Of a stretch of 64,000 bases of DNA, positions 18,701 to 25,928 are shown piece by piece. Each line of letters begins with the position of its first letter. Within the stretch, counting starts at the first letter, position 1. The notes below the pieces were generated by a model. It saw only the letters and a list, made by a program, of their open reading frames with translations, did not search any database and was not told the DNA's origin. This stretch comes from Leptolyngbya sp. PCC 6406 (lineage in GTDB: Bacteria; Cyanobacteriota; Cyanobacteriia; Phormidesmidales; Phormidesmidaceae): contig NZ_KI913949.1 of the NCBI RefSeq assembly GCF_000332095.2, positions 4,301,048-4,365,047 on the forward strand, read 5' to 3'. The position numbers and the translations under genes are program-made.

Positions 18701-19274
18701 AATTCGGTGGGATGGAGCCACCCATTGGGCAGGTGCCCAGGGGCTACATGCAGCGCTCAACGTGCCCGAATCGTTGGCTCAAACTCCCCGGTTCAAGGCG
18801 GCGGTGGTTTTGAGCCAGGGGATAGATGGGGTCAAGCAGGGCAACGTGTTGGCGGCAATTCAGGCTTACCAGGAGGCTCAAACCATCGACACGGGCTTAG
18901 AAATTGATGCCTGGATTTGGGCTTTACTCTGCCGATTGGGGAGTTTGCATAACCAGTCAGCAGCCGTGTTATTTGCAGGTGACAACGCTGTGGCGTTGAG
19001 TGACTGGGCACGCTATCGAGAAACCCGTGGGATTGCCAGAGCCTTAACCGATGATTTAGCCGGGGCTTTAGAAGATTTTCAGGTAGTCGTGGCAGCGATT
19101 GAAGCCAAAAAGTACTATCGAGGTGAGAAAGATAAGCAGCAACGGCAGGAATGGTTGAAAGCGTTGCAACTGGGACAGAATCCATTCACGCCAGAGGTAT
19201 TGGAGGCGTTGAGGAAAAAAGCGGGACTTGGAAACGATGGGGCCGCGAATGAGGCAGTGGAGGAGAACGGATGA
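15735..19274 (+). CDS. NACHT NTPase with pentapeptide repeats (NLR-like)
   Basis: A 1,179-residue protein from ATG 15735. Order: N-terminal helical region (1-300) with a long hydrophobic stretch around SPLGQVATAALPFVPLATGL; NACHT P-loop NTPase with Walker A GGPGRGKS (315-322), Walker B FLFFLDGFDEL (385-395) and sensor-like VLITGRP; a helical winged-helix/NACHT-associated part with HKSFGEFLCAERMV; 33 pentapeptides A(D/N/V/Y)LSx (about 822-987); and a C-terminal TPR-like domain ending ENPFTP-type (QNPFTPEVLEAL). This is the STAND/NLR plan: sensor, switch and N-terminal effector. Bacterial NACHT proteins include anti-phage proteins, so a defence role is plausible but not shown. It lies alone in an insertion between dgkA and trpG. 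Confidence 0.88.
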   Translation: MVKQLWRDVWRGLNTPISWEHTVKGSVDSLKAIADLAKAIQDNKTAQELAPLVNHFSSLLDVLSSPLGQVATAALPFVPLATGLLKYVVETTRQEPSLEVGVAIAAQTAYLKSVQVFLEQHPELVQRLSDQPASAALTNQIHQLGETLELDGKAVELTEQEARKTLICFHESQLAQIFNGLLSQRLQEAGLSPEEGDRTTERIARSTHRYLKEIVAEVRDQVKRLAAVYGEGWFQDQERYASVDRYLDEVIARKPQETVFDEPFTFADLYVPLQVRPVDREGQVDYRATPQNIETWAETLLQDAQKQGQVLFIQGGPGRGKSVFCRMFADKVRREWSPIWIPLLIRLRDVQNFAQDFDKTLEDAIATDFTKDAGWLTDRNTRFLFFLDGFDELLLERGTTDGLKQFLEQVGLFQKRCADISERGHRVLITGRPLALYGVERLMPLNLERVEIAPMAAEIQQQWLLKWATLAGSEKTQQFQAFLQNQQCPEQVKTLAREPLLLYLLAALHRDDKLQESQLTGDDPVAVRIQIYEAALEWVLTKQRSENGADLNPKITGLDPEDLRSILAEAGLCVVQSGGESAAIALIEERLKEDEGAKQLLAQAKQNAEQNPLKNALAAFYLKSTEGSENQIEFFHKSFGEFLCAERMVESLVRWTKREDSRGKPYLVREEMLCREIYDLFGFGALTQEIVEYLIGLLKKAKPDWGELFKRLEGFYLDWGDGRFIDATEETLPQRKARQLQKYQADIGQRQVDISTGLNVLILLLEIHRYAQSVQALKAAIHFYPCGQPDTEGHDRMRWLRMIHYSDCLQLGTFNQSVGKFLSRAYLSSAYLNSANLSSAVLSSAVLSSADLRNANLSSAVLSRANLSNAFLISADLSRAVLSRADLSNAFLISADLNSADLSRADLSNAFLISADLNSANLSSANLSSANLSRANLSRANLSSTDLSSAYLSSAYLSSANLSSADLSSADLSSANLSNANLSSANLNEIRWDGATHWAGAQGLHAALNVPESLAQTPRFKAAVVLSQGIDGVKQGNVLAAIQAYQEAQTIDTGLEIDAWIWALLCRLGSLHNQSAAVLFAGDNAVALSDWARYRETRGIARALTDDLAGALEDFQVVVAAIEAKKYYRGEKDKQQRQEWLKALQLGQNPFTPEVLEALRKKAGLGNDGAANEAVEENG
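18196..18690 (+). repeat. 15-bp coding tandem repeat array (33 units) in the NACHT gene
   Basis: Units close to AGCAGCGCCNACCTC encode SSA(N/D/V/Y)L. The third positions are almost invariant. A larger unit encoding DLSNAFLISADL recurs three times (near 18325-18362, 18385-18422 and 18445-18482). Near-identity at synonymous sites means recent expansion or homogenisation. It predicts a right-handed quadrilateral beta-helix in the protein. Confidence 0.9.
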
Positions 19275-19414
19275 AGCGGATGGGGCTTAGGTTTTGAGGG
19301 TTTTAATGGGTTGATGGGGCGATTCTCTGCGAGACGGCAACGGCGATCTCACGCTTTCAAACCAAGTTAAGTCAAAGAATAGGGGGATAAGGGACGTGCG
19401 TCTAAATAAAGTCG

Positions 19415-19586
19415 TAGGGTGGGCAATGCCCACCGCTCAAACTCGCTCCCCCACCTCCAACCCCCTCCCCGAACACTCAACATTACTCACATCCCCAAAA
19501 GGCATATTGGCTTTGGTGGTAGCCCTCGCATAGCGTCAACATCGTACATTCTCCGACCCAGGGATGGTGGGCCATGCCCACCCTAC
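19415..19586 (+). mobile_element. GTAGGGTGGGCA MITE-like repeat, intact copy
   Basis: Ends GTAGGGTGGGCAATGCCCA and TGGGCCATGCCCACCCTAC are inverted with few mismatches; total about 172 bp. Nearly identical to the copy broken by the ISL3 element, in the same orientation, so the NACHT gene sits between direct repeats. No open frame. Confidence 0.85.
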
Positions 19587-19673
19587 AAAGAGCTTGTCCA
19601 ACAAGGGTTACAGATTACTGAGGAGAAGGCTTGCTCAGTCAGGGTGGCCGAAACGATGATTAACGCCCAGTTG

Positions 19674-19712
19674 CGTAGGGTGCATTAGCGAAGCAATGCA
19701 CCGCAGAGATGC
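19674..19712 (+). repeat. GTAGGGTGCATT-type dispersed repeat, short copy
   Basis: CGTAGGGTGCATTAGCGAAG followed by CAATGCACCGCAGAGATGCC. Same ends as the longer minus-strand copy at 3182-3269, with the centre replaced. Folds on itself. Confidence 0.55.
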
Positions 19713-19746
19713 CCCACCCAGAATAGCCATACCCTAAATTTCACCA

Positions 19747-19772
19747 TTGACAGAGCACTAGTGCTCTGTCAA
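19747..19772. repeat. 26-bp palindrome TTGACAGAGCAC-TA-GTGCTCTGTCAA
   Basis: Two perfect 12-base arms around TA. This sequence is like joined inverted ends of a transposable element (head-to-head termini) but no transposase is present. It lies about 90 bp from the dgkA stop. Confidence 0.55.
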
Positions 19773-19817
19773 TTAATGATTGACGAGTGACCGAAATCCT
19801 GGCGTTTAGTTGGGGGT

Positions 19818-19849
19818 AAATTTTGAGGGTCTTCGACCCGTCAAAATTT
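19818..19849 (-). terminator. Probable terminator of the prfB-ybeY-dgkA unit
   Basis: AAATTTTGAGGGTC pairs with GACCCGTCAAAATTT around a TTC loop with a single bulge. It starts 13 bases beyond the dgkA stop. The U-tract on the minus strand is weak, being mostly within the stem. Confidence 0.5.
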
Positions 19850-19862
19850 TCCTGGCGGAACA

Positions 19863-20318
19863 CTAAGCCGAGTAAATCAATTGATACAGGGGTGGCACCA
19901 ACAGACAGACCGCCACCCACACCGCCACCAGTGCCGAAATTAATACCGCCGCAGCGGCACAGTCCTTCGCAATTTTGGCGAGTTCATGATAGGTCTGCTG
20001 CACCGTCAGGTCCACCACCGCCTCTAGGGCCGTGTTGATCAACTCTAGCGTGAGCACCCCGCCACAGGTGAGACCCAATACAGCGATTTGTACAGCAGGC
20101 AGAGCCAGCCCCAAACCTAGGGCAAGGACAATCACCCCCATAGCAGTATGAATACGAAAGTTGCGCTGGGTCCGTAGGGCATAGGCGATGCCTTGACCCG
20201 CATAGCGGAAGCTCACCCAGAGATTGGTCGCGACTTGCCATGCGTAGCGGCGGTCAGCGGTGGGGCTCCCGGTAGTGGATGGGGCGGGAGACTGGGGGAC
20301 ATGGGGAGAGGGAGGCAT
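19863..20318 (-). CDS. dgkA: Diacylglycerol/undecaprenol kinase
   Basis: Small integral-membrane lipid kinase (151 residues) of the DgkA family. Three membrane helices (about 50-75, 78-98, 122-147) and the conserved acidic block ELINTALEAVVDL (about 88-100), with the segment SFRYAGQGIAYALRTQRNFRIH before the first helix. In cyanobacteria it probably recycles undecaprenol or phosphorylates diacylglycerol. It is 122 bp downstream of ybeY on the same strand, matching a common cyanobacterial order. The first 30 residues are Pro/Ser-rich and variable. Confidence 0.92.
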   Translation of the reverse strand: MPPSPHVPQSPAPSTTGSPTADRRYAWQVATNLWVSFRYAGQGIAYALRTQRNFRIHTAMGVIVLALGLGLALPAVQIAVLGLTCGGVLTLELINTALEAVVDLTVQQTYHELAKIAKDCAAAAVLISALVAVWVAVCLLVPPLYQLIYSA

Positions 20319-20440
20319 AGACCTAAGACACTTTTATTCCAGGAACCCCAGAGACAGGGAGTTAGGGATGTCCCTGGGGTAATAGCAGGAGACCTGTGGG
20401 AGAGGGACTCTGAAGATCTACCACAGATGCTTTCGCTACT

Positions 20441-20983
20441 TTACCCTGCCTCCTGAACATAGGCTGAGGCAGTTAAGCCAAAACCCAGGGGACTGAGGAG
20501 TAACTGCTGCTGCTGCCACATGTGATGGAGTTGGGGTTCATCGGGATGATCCCACCCCAGTAGATGCAAAAATCCATGGGCCACCAACCACACAATTTCC
20601 TCCTGGAGGGTGTGGCCATGAAGTACTTGCTGGCGCTGGGCCGTCTCTAGGGAGAGCACAATATCCCCTAGGTAGAGCGCATCCTGGGCCAAAAGTTCGG
20701 CGGGGAGGGCCATGCCCGTTTCTAAGGCGGCGAAAGCCAGCACATCCGTAGGCCGATCCTGTTGGCGATAGTCGCGATTCAGCGTCTGGATTGCCTCGTC
20801 CGTAGTGATCTGGAGGGTCAGCTCGTAGCACCCAATGGGAGACAGGCTCACGTCCAGGATCTCTAGCCACTGGGTTAACCAGGGTTCCCAGTCCCAGACG
20901 GGGGCGATTGCATCTAGTTCCCCCAGGGCATCGCCCTGAAGCATGACCTCGATCTGGGGCCGACGGACTGTGGGTATCGACAT
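20441..20983 (-). CDS. ybeY: Endoribonuclease YbeY (rRNA maturation factor)
   Basis: A 180-residue UPF0054 zinc metalloprotein involved in 16S rRNA 3' maturation and 70S ribosome quality control. The zinc motif HGFLHLLGWDH gives ligands H136, H140 and H146; the earlier conserved block DRPTDVLAFA is at 77-86. ATG at 20983 follows a GCGATCGC octamer. It lies 13 bases downstream of the DUF3285 gene and is probably cotranscribed with prfB. Confidence 0.95.
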   Translation of the reverse strand: MSIPTVRRPQIEVMLQGDALGELDAIAPVWDWEPWLTQWLEILDVSLSPIGCYELTLQITTDEAIQTLNRDYRQQDRPTDVLAFAALETGMALPAELLAQDALYLGDIVLSLETAQRQQVLHGHTLQEEIVWLVAHGFLHLLGWDHPDEPQLHHMWQQQQLLLSPLGFGLTASAYVQEAG

Positions 20984-20996
20984 TGCGATCGCGACT

Positions 20997-21215
20997 CTAA
21001 TGGGTCAGGTAAGCTAACCCCACCAAGAGCCCGAGGAGCCCCACACTGGTGAGGCCAAAGTGAAATAGGGATTTGCCCCCTTTCCGCACCATATTTCTCA
21101 TAGCCAGCTTGACGTAACTGGGGGGTGGTTCGCTGGGGGCCGTGGGGGCAGCCTCAGCGACCGCTACGGGGGGTTCAGGATTGGAATTGGCAGCAGGATC
21201 AGTCATGGTCATCAC
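20997..21215 (-). CDS. DUF3285 family small membrane protein
   Basis: A 72-residue protein: a Pro/Ala-rich N-terminus (1-32), then the conserved SYVKLAMRNMVRKGGKSLFHF and one membrane helix to the C-terminus. This fits cyanobacterial DUF3285; function unknown. It lies between prfB and ybeY, as in many cyanobacteria. The start at 21215 gives MMTMTD; the ATG two codons later (21209) is an alternative. Confidence 0.85.
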   Translation of the reverse strand: MMTMTDPAANSNPEPPVAVAEAAPTAPSEPPPSYVKLAMRNMVRKGGKSLFHFGLTSVGLLGLLVGLAYLTH

Positions 21216-21325
21216 AGTAACAATCGGGATGGGGATGTAGGAGACAGAGAACAGTAGCTTTGAATTGATCCCCTAGGGGCGCGGACACTGCGCCCCATGC
21301 AGAGAGAAACAGGCCACAGAAATCC

Positions 21326-22448
21326 CTAGACGGTTTCAACGGTGGCCATTTGGGTGCCCTGGCGCAGGTACGCCTGGATGAAGGGCTCTAACTCACCATC
21401 CATCACCGTATCAATGGCGGTGGTCTCCTCATTGGTGCGGAGATCCTTCACCATCTGGTACGGGTGAAACACATAGTTGCGAATCTGGTTGCCCCAGGCC
21501 GCTTCTACCATGTCGCCTCGGATTTCCGCGATCGCTTGAGCCTTTTGTTCCTGGGCGATTACCATCAGCCGAGCCGTCAGCAGGGCCATGGCCTTTTCCC
21601 GGTTTTGGAGTTGCGATCGCTCCTGGGTACAGCGCACAGAGATACCCGTAGGTAGGTGGGTAATACGGACCGCCGTTTCCACCTTATTGACATTCTGCCC
21701 CCCCGCCCCGCCAGAGCGGGAGGTTTTGATCTCCAGATCCTTATCAGGGATATCCAGAGTCACCGTCCGATCCAGAATTGGCATGACCTCGACCCCAGCA
21801 AAGCTAGTCTGGCGCTTGCCATTGGAATTAAAGGGAGAAATCCGCACCAAGCGATGGGTGCCCTTCTCTGCCTTCAGGTAGCCAAAGGCATAGCGGCCTT
21901 GGATTTCCAGAGTGACGGATTTAAGTCCCGCCTCTTCCCCCTCAGAGAGTTCGACTAAGTACACCTGGTAGCCCTGGCGTTCCCCCCAGCGGGTGTACAT
22001 GCGTAGTAGCATTTCCGCCCAGTCTTGGGCATCGGTGCCACCCGCCCCAGCATTGATGGAGAGGACTGCGCCATTTTTGTCGTAGGGGCCAGAGAGGAGC
22101 TGTTGCAATTCCCACTGGTCGAGGGCACGGTCCAGATCGCTGAGGGAGGTTTGGGCTTCGGCCAAGAGCGCCTCATCAGCATCCTCATCCAGCAGTTCTA
22201 GGACGGCCTCAGCATCTTCAAGCTGCCCCCACCACTGTTGTATCTGACTGAGTTGGGCCTTGTAGTCATTCAAAGACTGCATAATCCCCTGGGCCTGGGT
22301 GGGGTCATCCCACAACTCCGGCTGGGCCGCTTGCTGCTCTAGGTCGTGGATCTGGGCCTCAATGGCAGGAACGTCAAAGATAGTCCTGGGCAGAACCCAG
22401 GCGTTGGGACAGGGCAACAATATCGCGCTTGAGATCGGTCGTTTCCAT
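21326..22448 (-). CDS. prfB: Peptide chain release factor 2, programmed +1 frameshift
   Basis: RF2 terminates translation at UGA/UAA. It is made from two frames. ORF1 starts at ATG 22448 and runs 24 codons to an in-frame TGA (22376-22374). The slip site reads TAT CTT TGA C with AGGA just upstream, as in the classic prfB autoregulatory site. After the +1 shift at CTT, translation continues DVPAIEAQ from 22375 to 21326 for a 373-residue product. Domain signs: SPF recognition motif in [13 protein letters not shown] in [11 protein letters not shown]. The second-frame ORF could be mistaken for the whole gene with an upstream start, but that would lack the real N-terminus. Confidence 0.95.
22373..22389 (-). 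promoter_or_regulatory. prfB recoding site
   Basis: Minus-strand AGGACTATCTTTGAC: a Shine-Dalgarno-like AGGA three bases before CTT TGA C. Low RF2 lets the ribosome pause at UGA and slip +1, giving feedback control of RF2 level. Mechanism is known from other bacteria; the site here is read directly. Confidence 0.92.
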
Positions 22449-22842
22449 TATGGTCATGGTCCTCCTCGGAACAGCCATTTGCTCAAATGACGTGAACACA
22501 ACTGAGGTGTCAAGGTCTCTTTCACTGTAGAACAAACTGTAAAGCACCTGAAGATCACCAGATCGCCCTAGGGGCAGATTCCGGCCTGGAGAGATCCGGA
22601 TAGAGGGAGTGGAAGCGGAATAAGCAAGAATACGCAGAGCGTCTGGAGGTATTGCGATCGCTGAAATCCTTGCTGGGCGGGCTTAAAGGACAGTTCATCC
22701 CCCAAGCCTCGGTGTATCTACGGAGGCTTGGGGGGCTACCCTCCCGGACTCCCGTAAAACAACGATGGTGACCACCGGGTTAGGGCTCGACAATGGAACC
22801 AACTTCTTGGAACATGCTGCTCTAACGCAAGGTACCCCCCCT
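22449..22842. other. Divergent region between prfB and sigF
   Basis: About 390 bases. Contains a perfect 12-bp hairpin (22699-22734) ahead of sigF. An open stretch without start codon (about 22604-22753) has protein-like composition but no family match. Promoters for prfB and sigF should lie here. Confidence 0.5.
22699..22734 (+). promoter_or_regulatory. Hairpin in the sigF leader
   Basis: CCCCCAAGCCTC pairs perfectly with GAGGCTTGGGGG over a 12-base loop, 109 bases before the chosen sigF start. No U-run follows, so not a normal terminator. May be a leader structure or a protein-binding palindrome. Confidence 0.45.
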
Positions 22843-23631
22843 ATGGCTACCCAGACCTCCTCTATGATCCGCTCCCAAGGAATGGAACTGCTCATGGCTT
22901 ACAAGCAAGAGCCCACCATTTCCCTACGCAACCGTCTGGTGCGTCTCAATGCAGGATTAGTCCGTAAGATTGCTCACCGCATCAGCCACCAATGTTCGGA
23001 GCCCTACGAGGATCTAGAGCAAATCGGTTATTTGGGCCTCATTCGGGCCATTGAACGCTTTAACCCCGGACAAGGCTGCGCCTTTAGCTCCTTTGCTGTG
23101 CCCTACATTCGGGGGGAGATGCTGCACTTTTTGCGCGATCGCGGTACCTCCGTCAAGATTCCTCGCCGTTGGCAGGATCTGCAAAAAGAAGCGCAAAAGC
23201 GACAAGGCGAACTGATTCGTGAACTGGGTCGCCAGCCTAACGACCACGAGATGGCCGATGCCCTAGCGGTATCTGTCGAAGAATGGCGCGAGGTAAAGCT
23301 AGCCAACAAAAACCGGATGCCCCTGAGCCTAGATGCCACCGTCTGCCACCAAGTAGACTCCAGCATCACCCTCGGCGACACCCTCCCCGACACCTATTAC
23401 CAATGGATGCAGGGTCTAGAAGAGGATCGCCAACAACTCCAGCGGGCCATGGGGCAGCTTGAGGAGAAAACTCGCTCCGCCATCGAATTTGTCTTTTTCA
23501 AAGGGCTATCCCGCAAGGAAGTTGCTGAGCGCATTGGCGTCAGCCCCATGACAGTGACCCGCCGCATTCAGCGTGGGATTGACGAAATGGTCACCTTTCT
23601 CCACCCCCAAGCCTTTCAAACCGAGCCGTAG
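22843..23631 (+). CDS. sigF: Group 3 RNA polymerase sigma factor (SigF type)
   Basis: A 262-residue alternative sigma factor resembling cyanobacterial SigF and Bacillus SigB/SigF. Region 2 is RNRLVRLNAGLVRKIAHR through DLEQIGYLGLIRAIERF and AVPYIRGEMLHFLRDR; region 3 follows IPRRWQDLQKEA; region 4 has the helix-turn-helix GLSRKEVAERIGVSPMTVTRR. Start chosen at ATG 22843 (MATQTSS, AAGG upstream) because the earlier GTG/ATG codons from 22765 add unconserved residues. In other cyanobacteria SigF controls pilus/motility and stress genes. A strong terminator follows. Confidence 0.9.
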   Translation: MATQTSSMIRSQGMELLMAYKQEPTISLRNRLVRLNAGLVRKIAHRISHQCSEPYEDLEQIGYLGLIRAIERFNPGQGCAFSSFAVPYIRGEMLHFLRDRGTSVKIPRRWQDLQKEAQKRQGELIRELGRQPNDHEMADALAVSVEEWREVKLANKNRMPLSLDATVCHQVDSSITLGDTLPDTYYQWMQGLEEDRQQLQRAMGQLEEKTRSAIEFVFFKGLSRKEVAERIGVSPMTVTRRIQRGIDEMVTFLHPQAFQTEP

Positions 23632-23756
23632 CCAGCCGAGTTTTGGCTAACCAAGCGGGCTCGCCCATCCAGCCCACTGCCGCTAGAACTCGCTTAAACA
23701 CGCCTTTTCTGCTTCATCAGGGTGCATCGTTCCAAAGTTATTTTTGAGAGTAAGCG

Positions 23757-23788
23757 AAACCACGGGAAGTCATCCCGTGGTTTTTTTT
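23757..23788 (+). terminator. Intrinsic terminator after sigF
   Basis: Eleven-bp stem AAACCACGGGA / TCCCGTGGTTT with a 5-base loop, overlapping an 8-T run (23781-23788) on the plus strand. Confidence 0.93.
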
Positions 23789-23913
23789 GCGTTAATTAGA
23801 GAGGGTTGCTAGAGACATTGGAAAATTGGGGACGGGAAATCTACGGCATCATCGCCAGTCTGCCCAGCCCTACCGTAAAATTCCGACAGCGAACTTCTAA
23901 GGTATTGGGCGCT

Positions 23914-25467
23914 ATGGCCACGGATATCTCGCTTTCGACAGCGGATCAGCAGGCGGCAGAATTTCAGCGACTCCAGGAGCATCTCTGCGCCCTGTGGCGT
24001 CCCTCGAATGAGTTCGACGAGCGCCACCGCCATGTCTTGGTGGTCCCTTCCCTGAGCTTGGACCAGGCCGAGCTGCAAAAAATTGCCGGGGTCCACTACT
24101 ACGAAGAACGGCTGCTGTATTCCCTGATTCGTCTGCGAAATCCGCGCACGCGCTTGGTGTATGTCACTTCCCAGCCCCTACACCCCAGCATTGTGGACTA
24201 TTACCTGGAACTGCTGCCGGGGATTCCCAGTTCCCATGCCCGTGAGCGTCTTACCTTTTTTGCGGCCTATGATGGCTCCCAAAAACCCCTGACCCAGAAG
24301 CTACTGGAACGGCCCCGCCTGTTGAACAAAATTCGGGCCAGCTTGGATCTTCAGTCGGCCTACATAGTGTGCTTCAACTCCACCCCCCTAGAGCGGGATC
24401 TGGCCCTGAATCTGGGGATTCCTCTCTTGGCCCTAGATCCAGCTCTGTTGCACTGGGGGACCAAAAGCGGCAGCCGCCAGATCTTCGCGGAATGTGGTGT
24501 GCCCCACCCAGATGGCACCGAACTGGTGAAGACGGCACCGGAATTGGCCGCCGTCGCCGCCGATCTCTGGGAACGGCACCCAGATTTACAGCGGATGGTA
24601 ATCAAGCTCGATCAGGGGTTTTCGGGAGAGGGGAATGCCTTGCTGGATCTGCGATCGCTATCCCCTATGGCACCGGGCAACACGACCCATCGCCAACGCA
24701 GCAACCGTCTCCAAGCTGCCTTTAGGGATCTACGCTTCCAATGTGAAACCGAAACTTGGTCCCACTTTGAGCACAAGATTCACCAACTGGGGGCAATTGC
24801 AGAGGTGTTTATCGAAGGGGAACACAAAGAATCCCCTAGTGTGCAGGGACGCATTACTCCCTTAAGGGAGGTGGAAGTTTTGTCCACCCACGACCAAATT
24901 TTGGGCGGTCCCGATGGGCAGATTTTTCTAGGCTGTTCCTTTCCTGCCCAGGAAGACTATCGGCTACAAATTCAGGCTATGGGGCAGGCCGTGGGGGAGA
25001 ACCTAGCCGCCAAAGGGGCTTTGGAGCGCTACGGCGTGGACTTTATCACCGTGCATCGTCCCCATAGCACCCCTAGCTGGACGATCCATGCCATTGAAAT
25101 CAACCTGCGCAAGGGGGGGACGACTCATCCCTTCATGGCGTTACAACTCTTGACGGAGGGGAAATATAGCCCCCAAGACGGTCTGTTCTACACCCGCAAG
25201 GGGCAGGCAAAGTTTTACCGCGCCTCCGATAATTTACAGAAGGCCCAGTACCGGGGGCTTCTACCCAGCGATCTGATGGATATTATTGTCAGCAAACGTC
25301 TGCATTTCAACAGCGTCGAGGGGACGGGGGCGGCTTTTCATCTCATGGGCTGTCTGTCGGAATATGGCAAGCTGGGCCTCACCAGTATTGGCAATACCCC
25401 TGAACAGGCGGAGGAAATCTACCAGCGCGTTGTGGCAGCTCTGGATCAAGCCACCCCATTTGATTAG
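23914..25467 (+). CDS. ATP-grasp protein (PGM1-related peptide ligase-like)
   Basis: A 517-residue protein conserved in cyanobacteria and annotated in relatives as carboxylate-amine/peptide ligase PGM1-related. N-terminal part has HVLVVPSLSLDQAEL and YYEERLLYSLIRLRNPRT; then an ATP-grasp-like half with GTKSGSRQIFAECGVPHPDGT (split: GTKSGSRQIF, PHPDGTEL), RMVIKLDQGFSGEGN and EINLRKGGTTHPFMALQLL, consistent with ATP and metal binding. Substrate unknown. ATG at 23914 begins MATDISLS and fits related N-termini; an in-frame TTG at 23806 lies too close to the sigF terminator. Single gene. Confidence 0.82.
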   Translation: MATDISLSTADQQAAEFQRLQEHLCALWRPSNEFDERHRHVLVVPSLSLDQAELQKIAGVHYYEERLLYSLIRLRNPRTRLVYVTSQPLHPSIVDYYLELLPGIPSSHARERLTFFAAYDGSQKPLTQKLLERPRLLNKIRASLDLQSAYIVCFNSTPLERDLALNLGIPLLALDPALLHWGTKSGSRQIFAECGVPHPDGTELVKTAPELAAVAADLWERHPDLQRMVIKLDQGFSGEGNALLDLRSLSPMAPGNTTHRQRSNRLQAAFRDLRFQCETETWSHFEHKIHQLGAIAEVFIEGEHKESPSVQGRITPLREVEVLSTHDQILGGPDGQIFLGCSFPAQEDYRLQIQAMGQAVGENLAAKGALERYGVDFITVHRPHSTPSWTIHAIEINLRKGGTTHPFMALQLLTEGKYSPQDGLFYTRKGQAKFYRASDNLQKAQYRGLLPSDLMDIIVSKRLHFNSVEGTGAAFHLMGCLSEYGKLGLTSIGNTPEQAEEIYQRVVAALDQATPFD

Positions 25468-25470
25468 GGG

Positions 25471-25510
25471 CTCCGCCCTCTGATTCAGGACTCCGCCCTC
25501 TGATTCAGGA
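25471..25510. repeat. Perfect 2 x 20-bp tandem repeat
   Basis: CTCCGCCCTCTGATTCAGGA occurs twice without a gap (25471-25490, 25491-25510), just after the ATP-grasp gene stop. A recent duplication. Confidence 0.85.
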
Positions 25511-25576
25511 CTGCCAATGCGCATCTGTGCTGCCCATAGGCGATGGTCTTTGACCAGCGACTGGCCATCGCAACCC

Positions 25577-25681
25577 TAGCGGTTCTCACTCGGGTTAAGT
25601 ACAGACAAGGGGCTTAAGCCCCTTGTTTGCCAAAGTGTCATTAAGTTGAGGTGTGCCTCATACATTAGGGAACCGCTATAT
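25577..25681. mobile_element. ATATAGCGGTT MITE-like element, copy 2 (about 105 bp)
   Basis: Ends TAGCGGTT and AACCGCTATA inverted; inside is the perfect palindrome CAAGGGGCTTAAGCCCCTTG and the shared GTGTCATTAAGTTGAGG. Close relative of 6620-6727. Its right end is only 13 bases from the petM stop codon, so petM mRNA may end in it. Confidence 0.75.
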
Positions 25682-25694
25682 CCCCGAGGGCGAT

Positions 25695-25799
25695 CTACTC
25701 TTCGCCCCCTTGCAGGCGCAGCATCAAAAAGCCAACGCCTAGACCCACTAGGGTTAAGGAGAAGATCAGAATCGAGATATTCAAAATTTCGCCGCCCAT
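25695..25799 (-). CDS. petM: Cytochrome b6f complex subunit VII, PetM
   Basis: A 34-residue single-span protein: MGGEILNISILIF, hydrophobic core to about residue 27, then LRLQGGEE. The N-terminal GGEI/LN and C-terminal KLQGGE-type tail match PetM, the small peripheral subunit that stabilises the cytochrome b6f dimer in the thylakoid membrane. TAGGAG lies about 12 bases before the ATG at 25799. Distinct from PetG, PetL and PetN by the acidic GGE tail. Monocistronic here, divergent from the recombinase gene. Confidence 0.85.
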   Translation of the reverse strand: MGGEILNISILIFSLTLVGLGVGFLMLRLQGGEE

Positions 25800-25928
25800 G
25801 GTCTGTAAAACTCCTACGCGCTTGTTCAGCCGTTTGAATAGCCATTTGAATGGCTAATGAAAAATTGCGTACTCTACGCACAGGTTATTTTACAGTTCTA
25901 CGGGTTCTCCCCACACCTTTGAGTATCT

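Noticed and set aside
18063-18725. Long minus-strand open frame rich in AAEVG repeats opposite the NACHT gene
   Set aside because: It is the antisense of the 15-bp pentapeptide repeat; open only because the repeat unit lacks stops. No start signal or family.
22604-22753. Protein-like open stretch before sigF (EYAERLEVLRSLKSLLGG)
   Set aside because: No start codon after the preceding in-frame stop except weak ones, and it contains the sigF leader hairpin. Possibly an old gene end.
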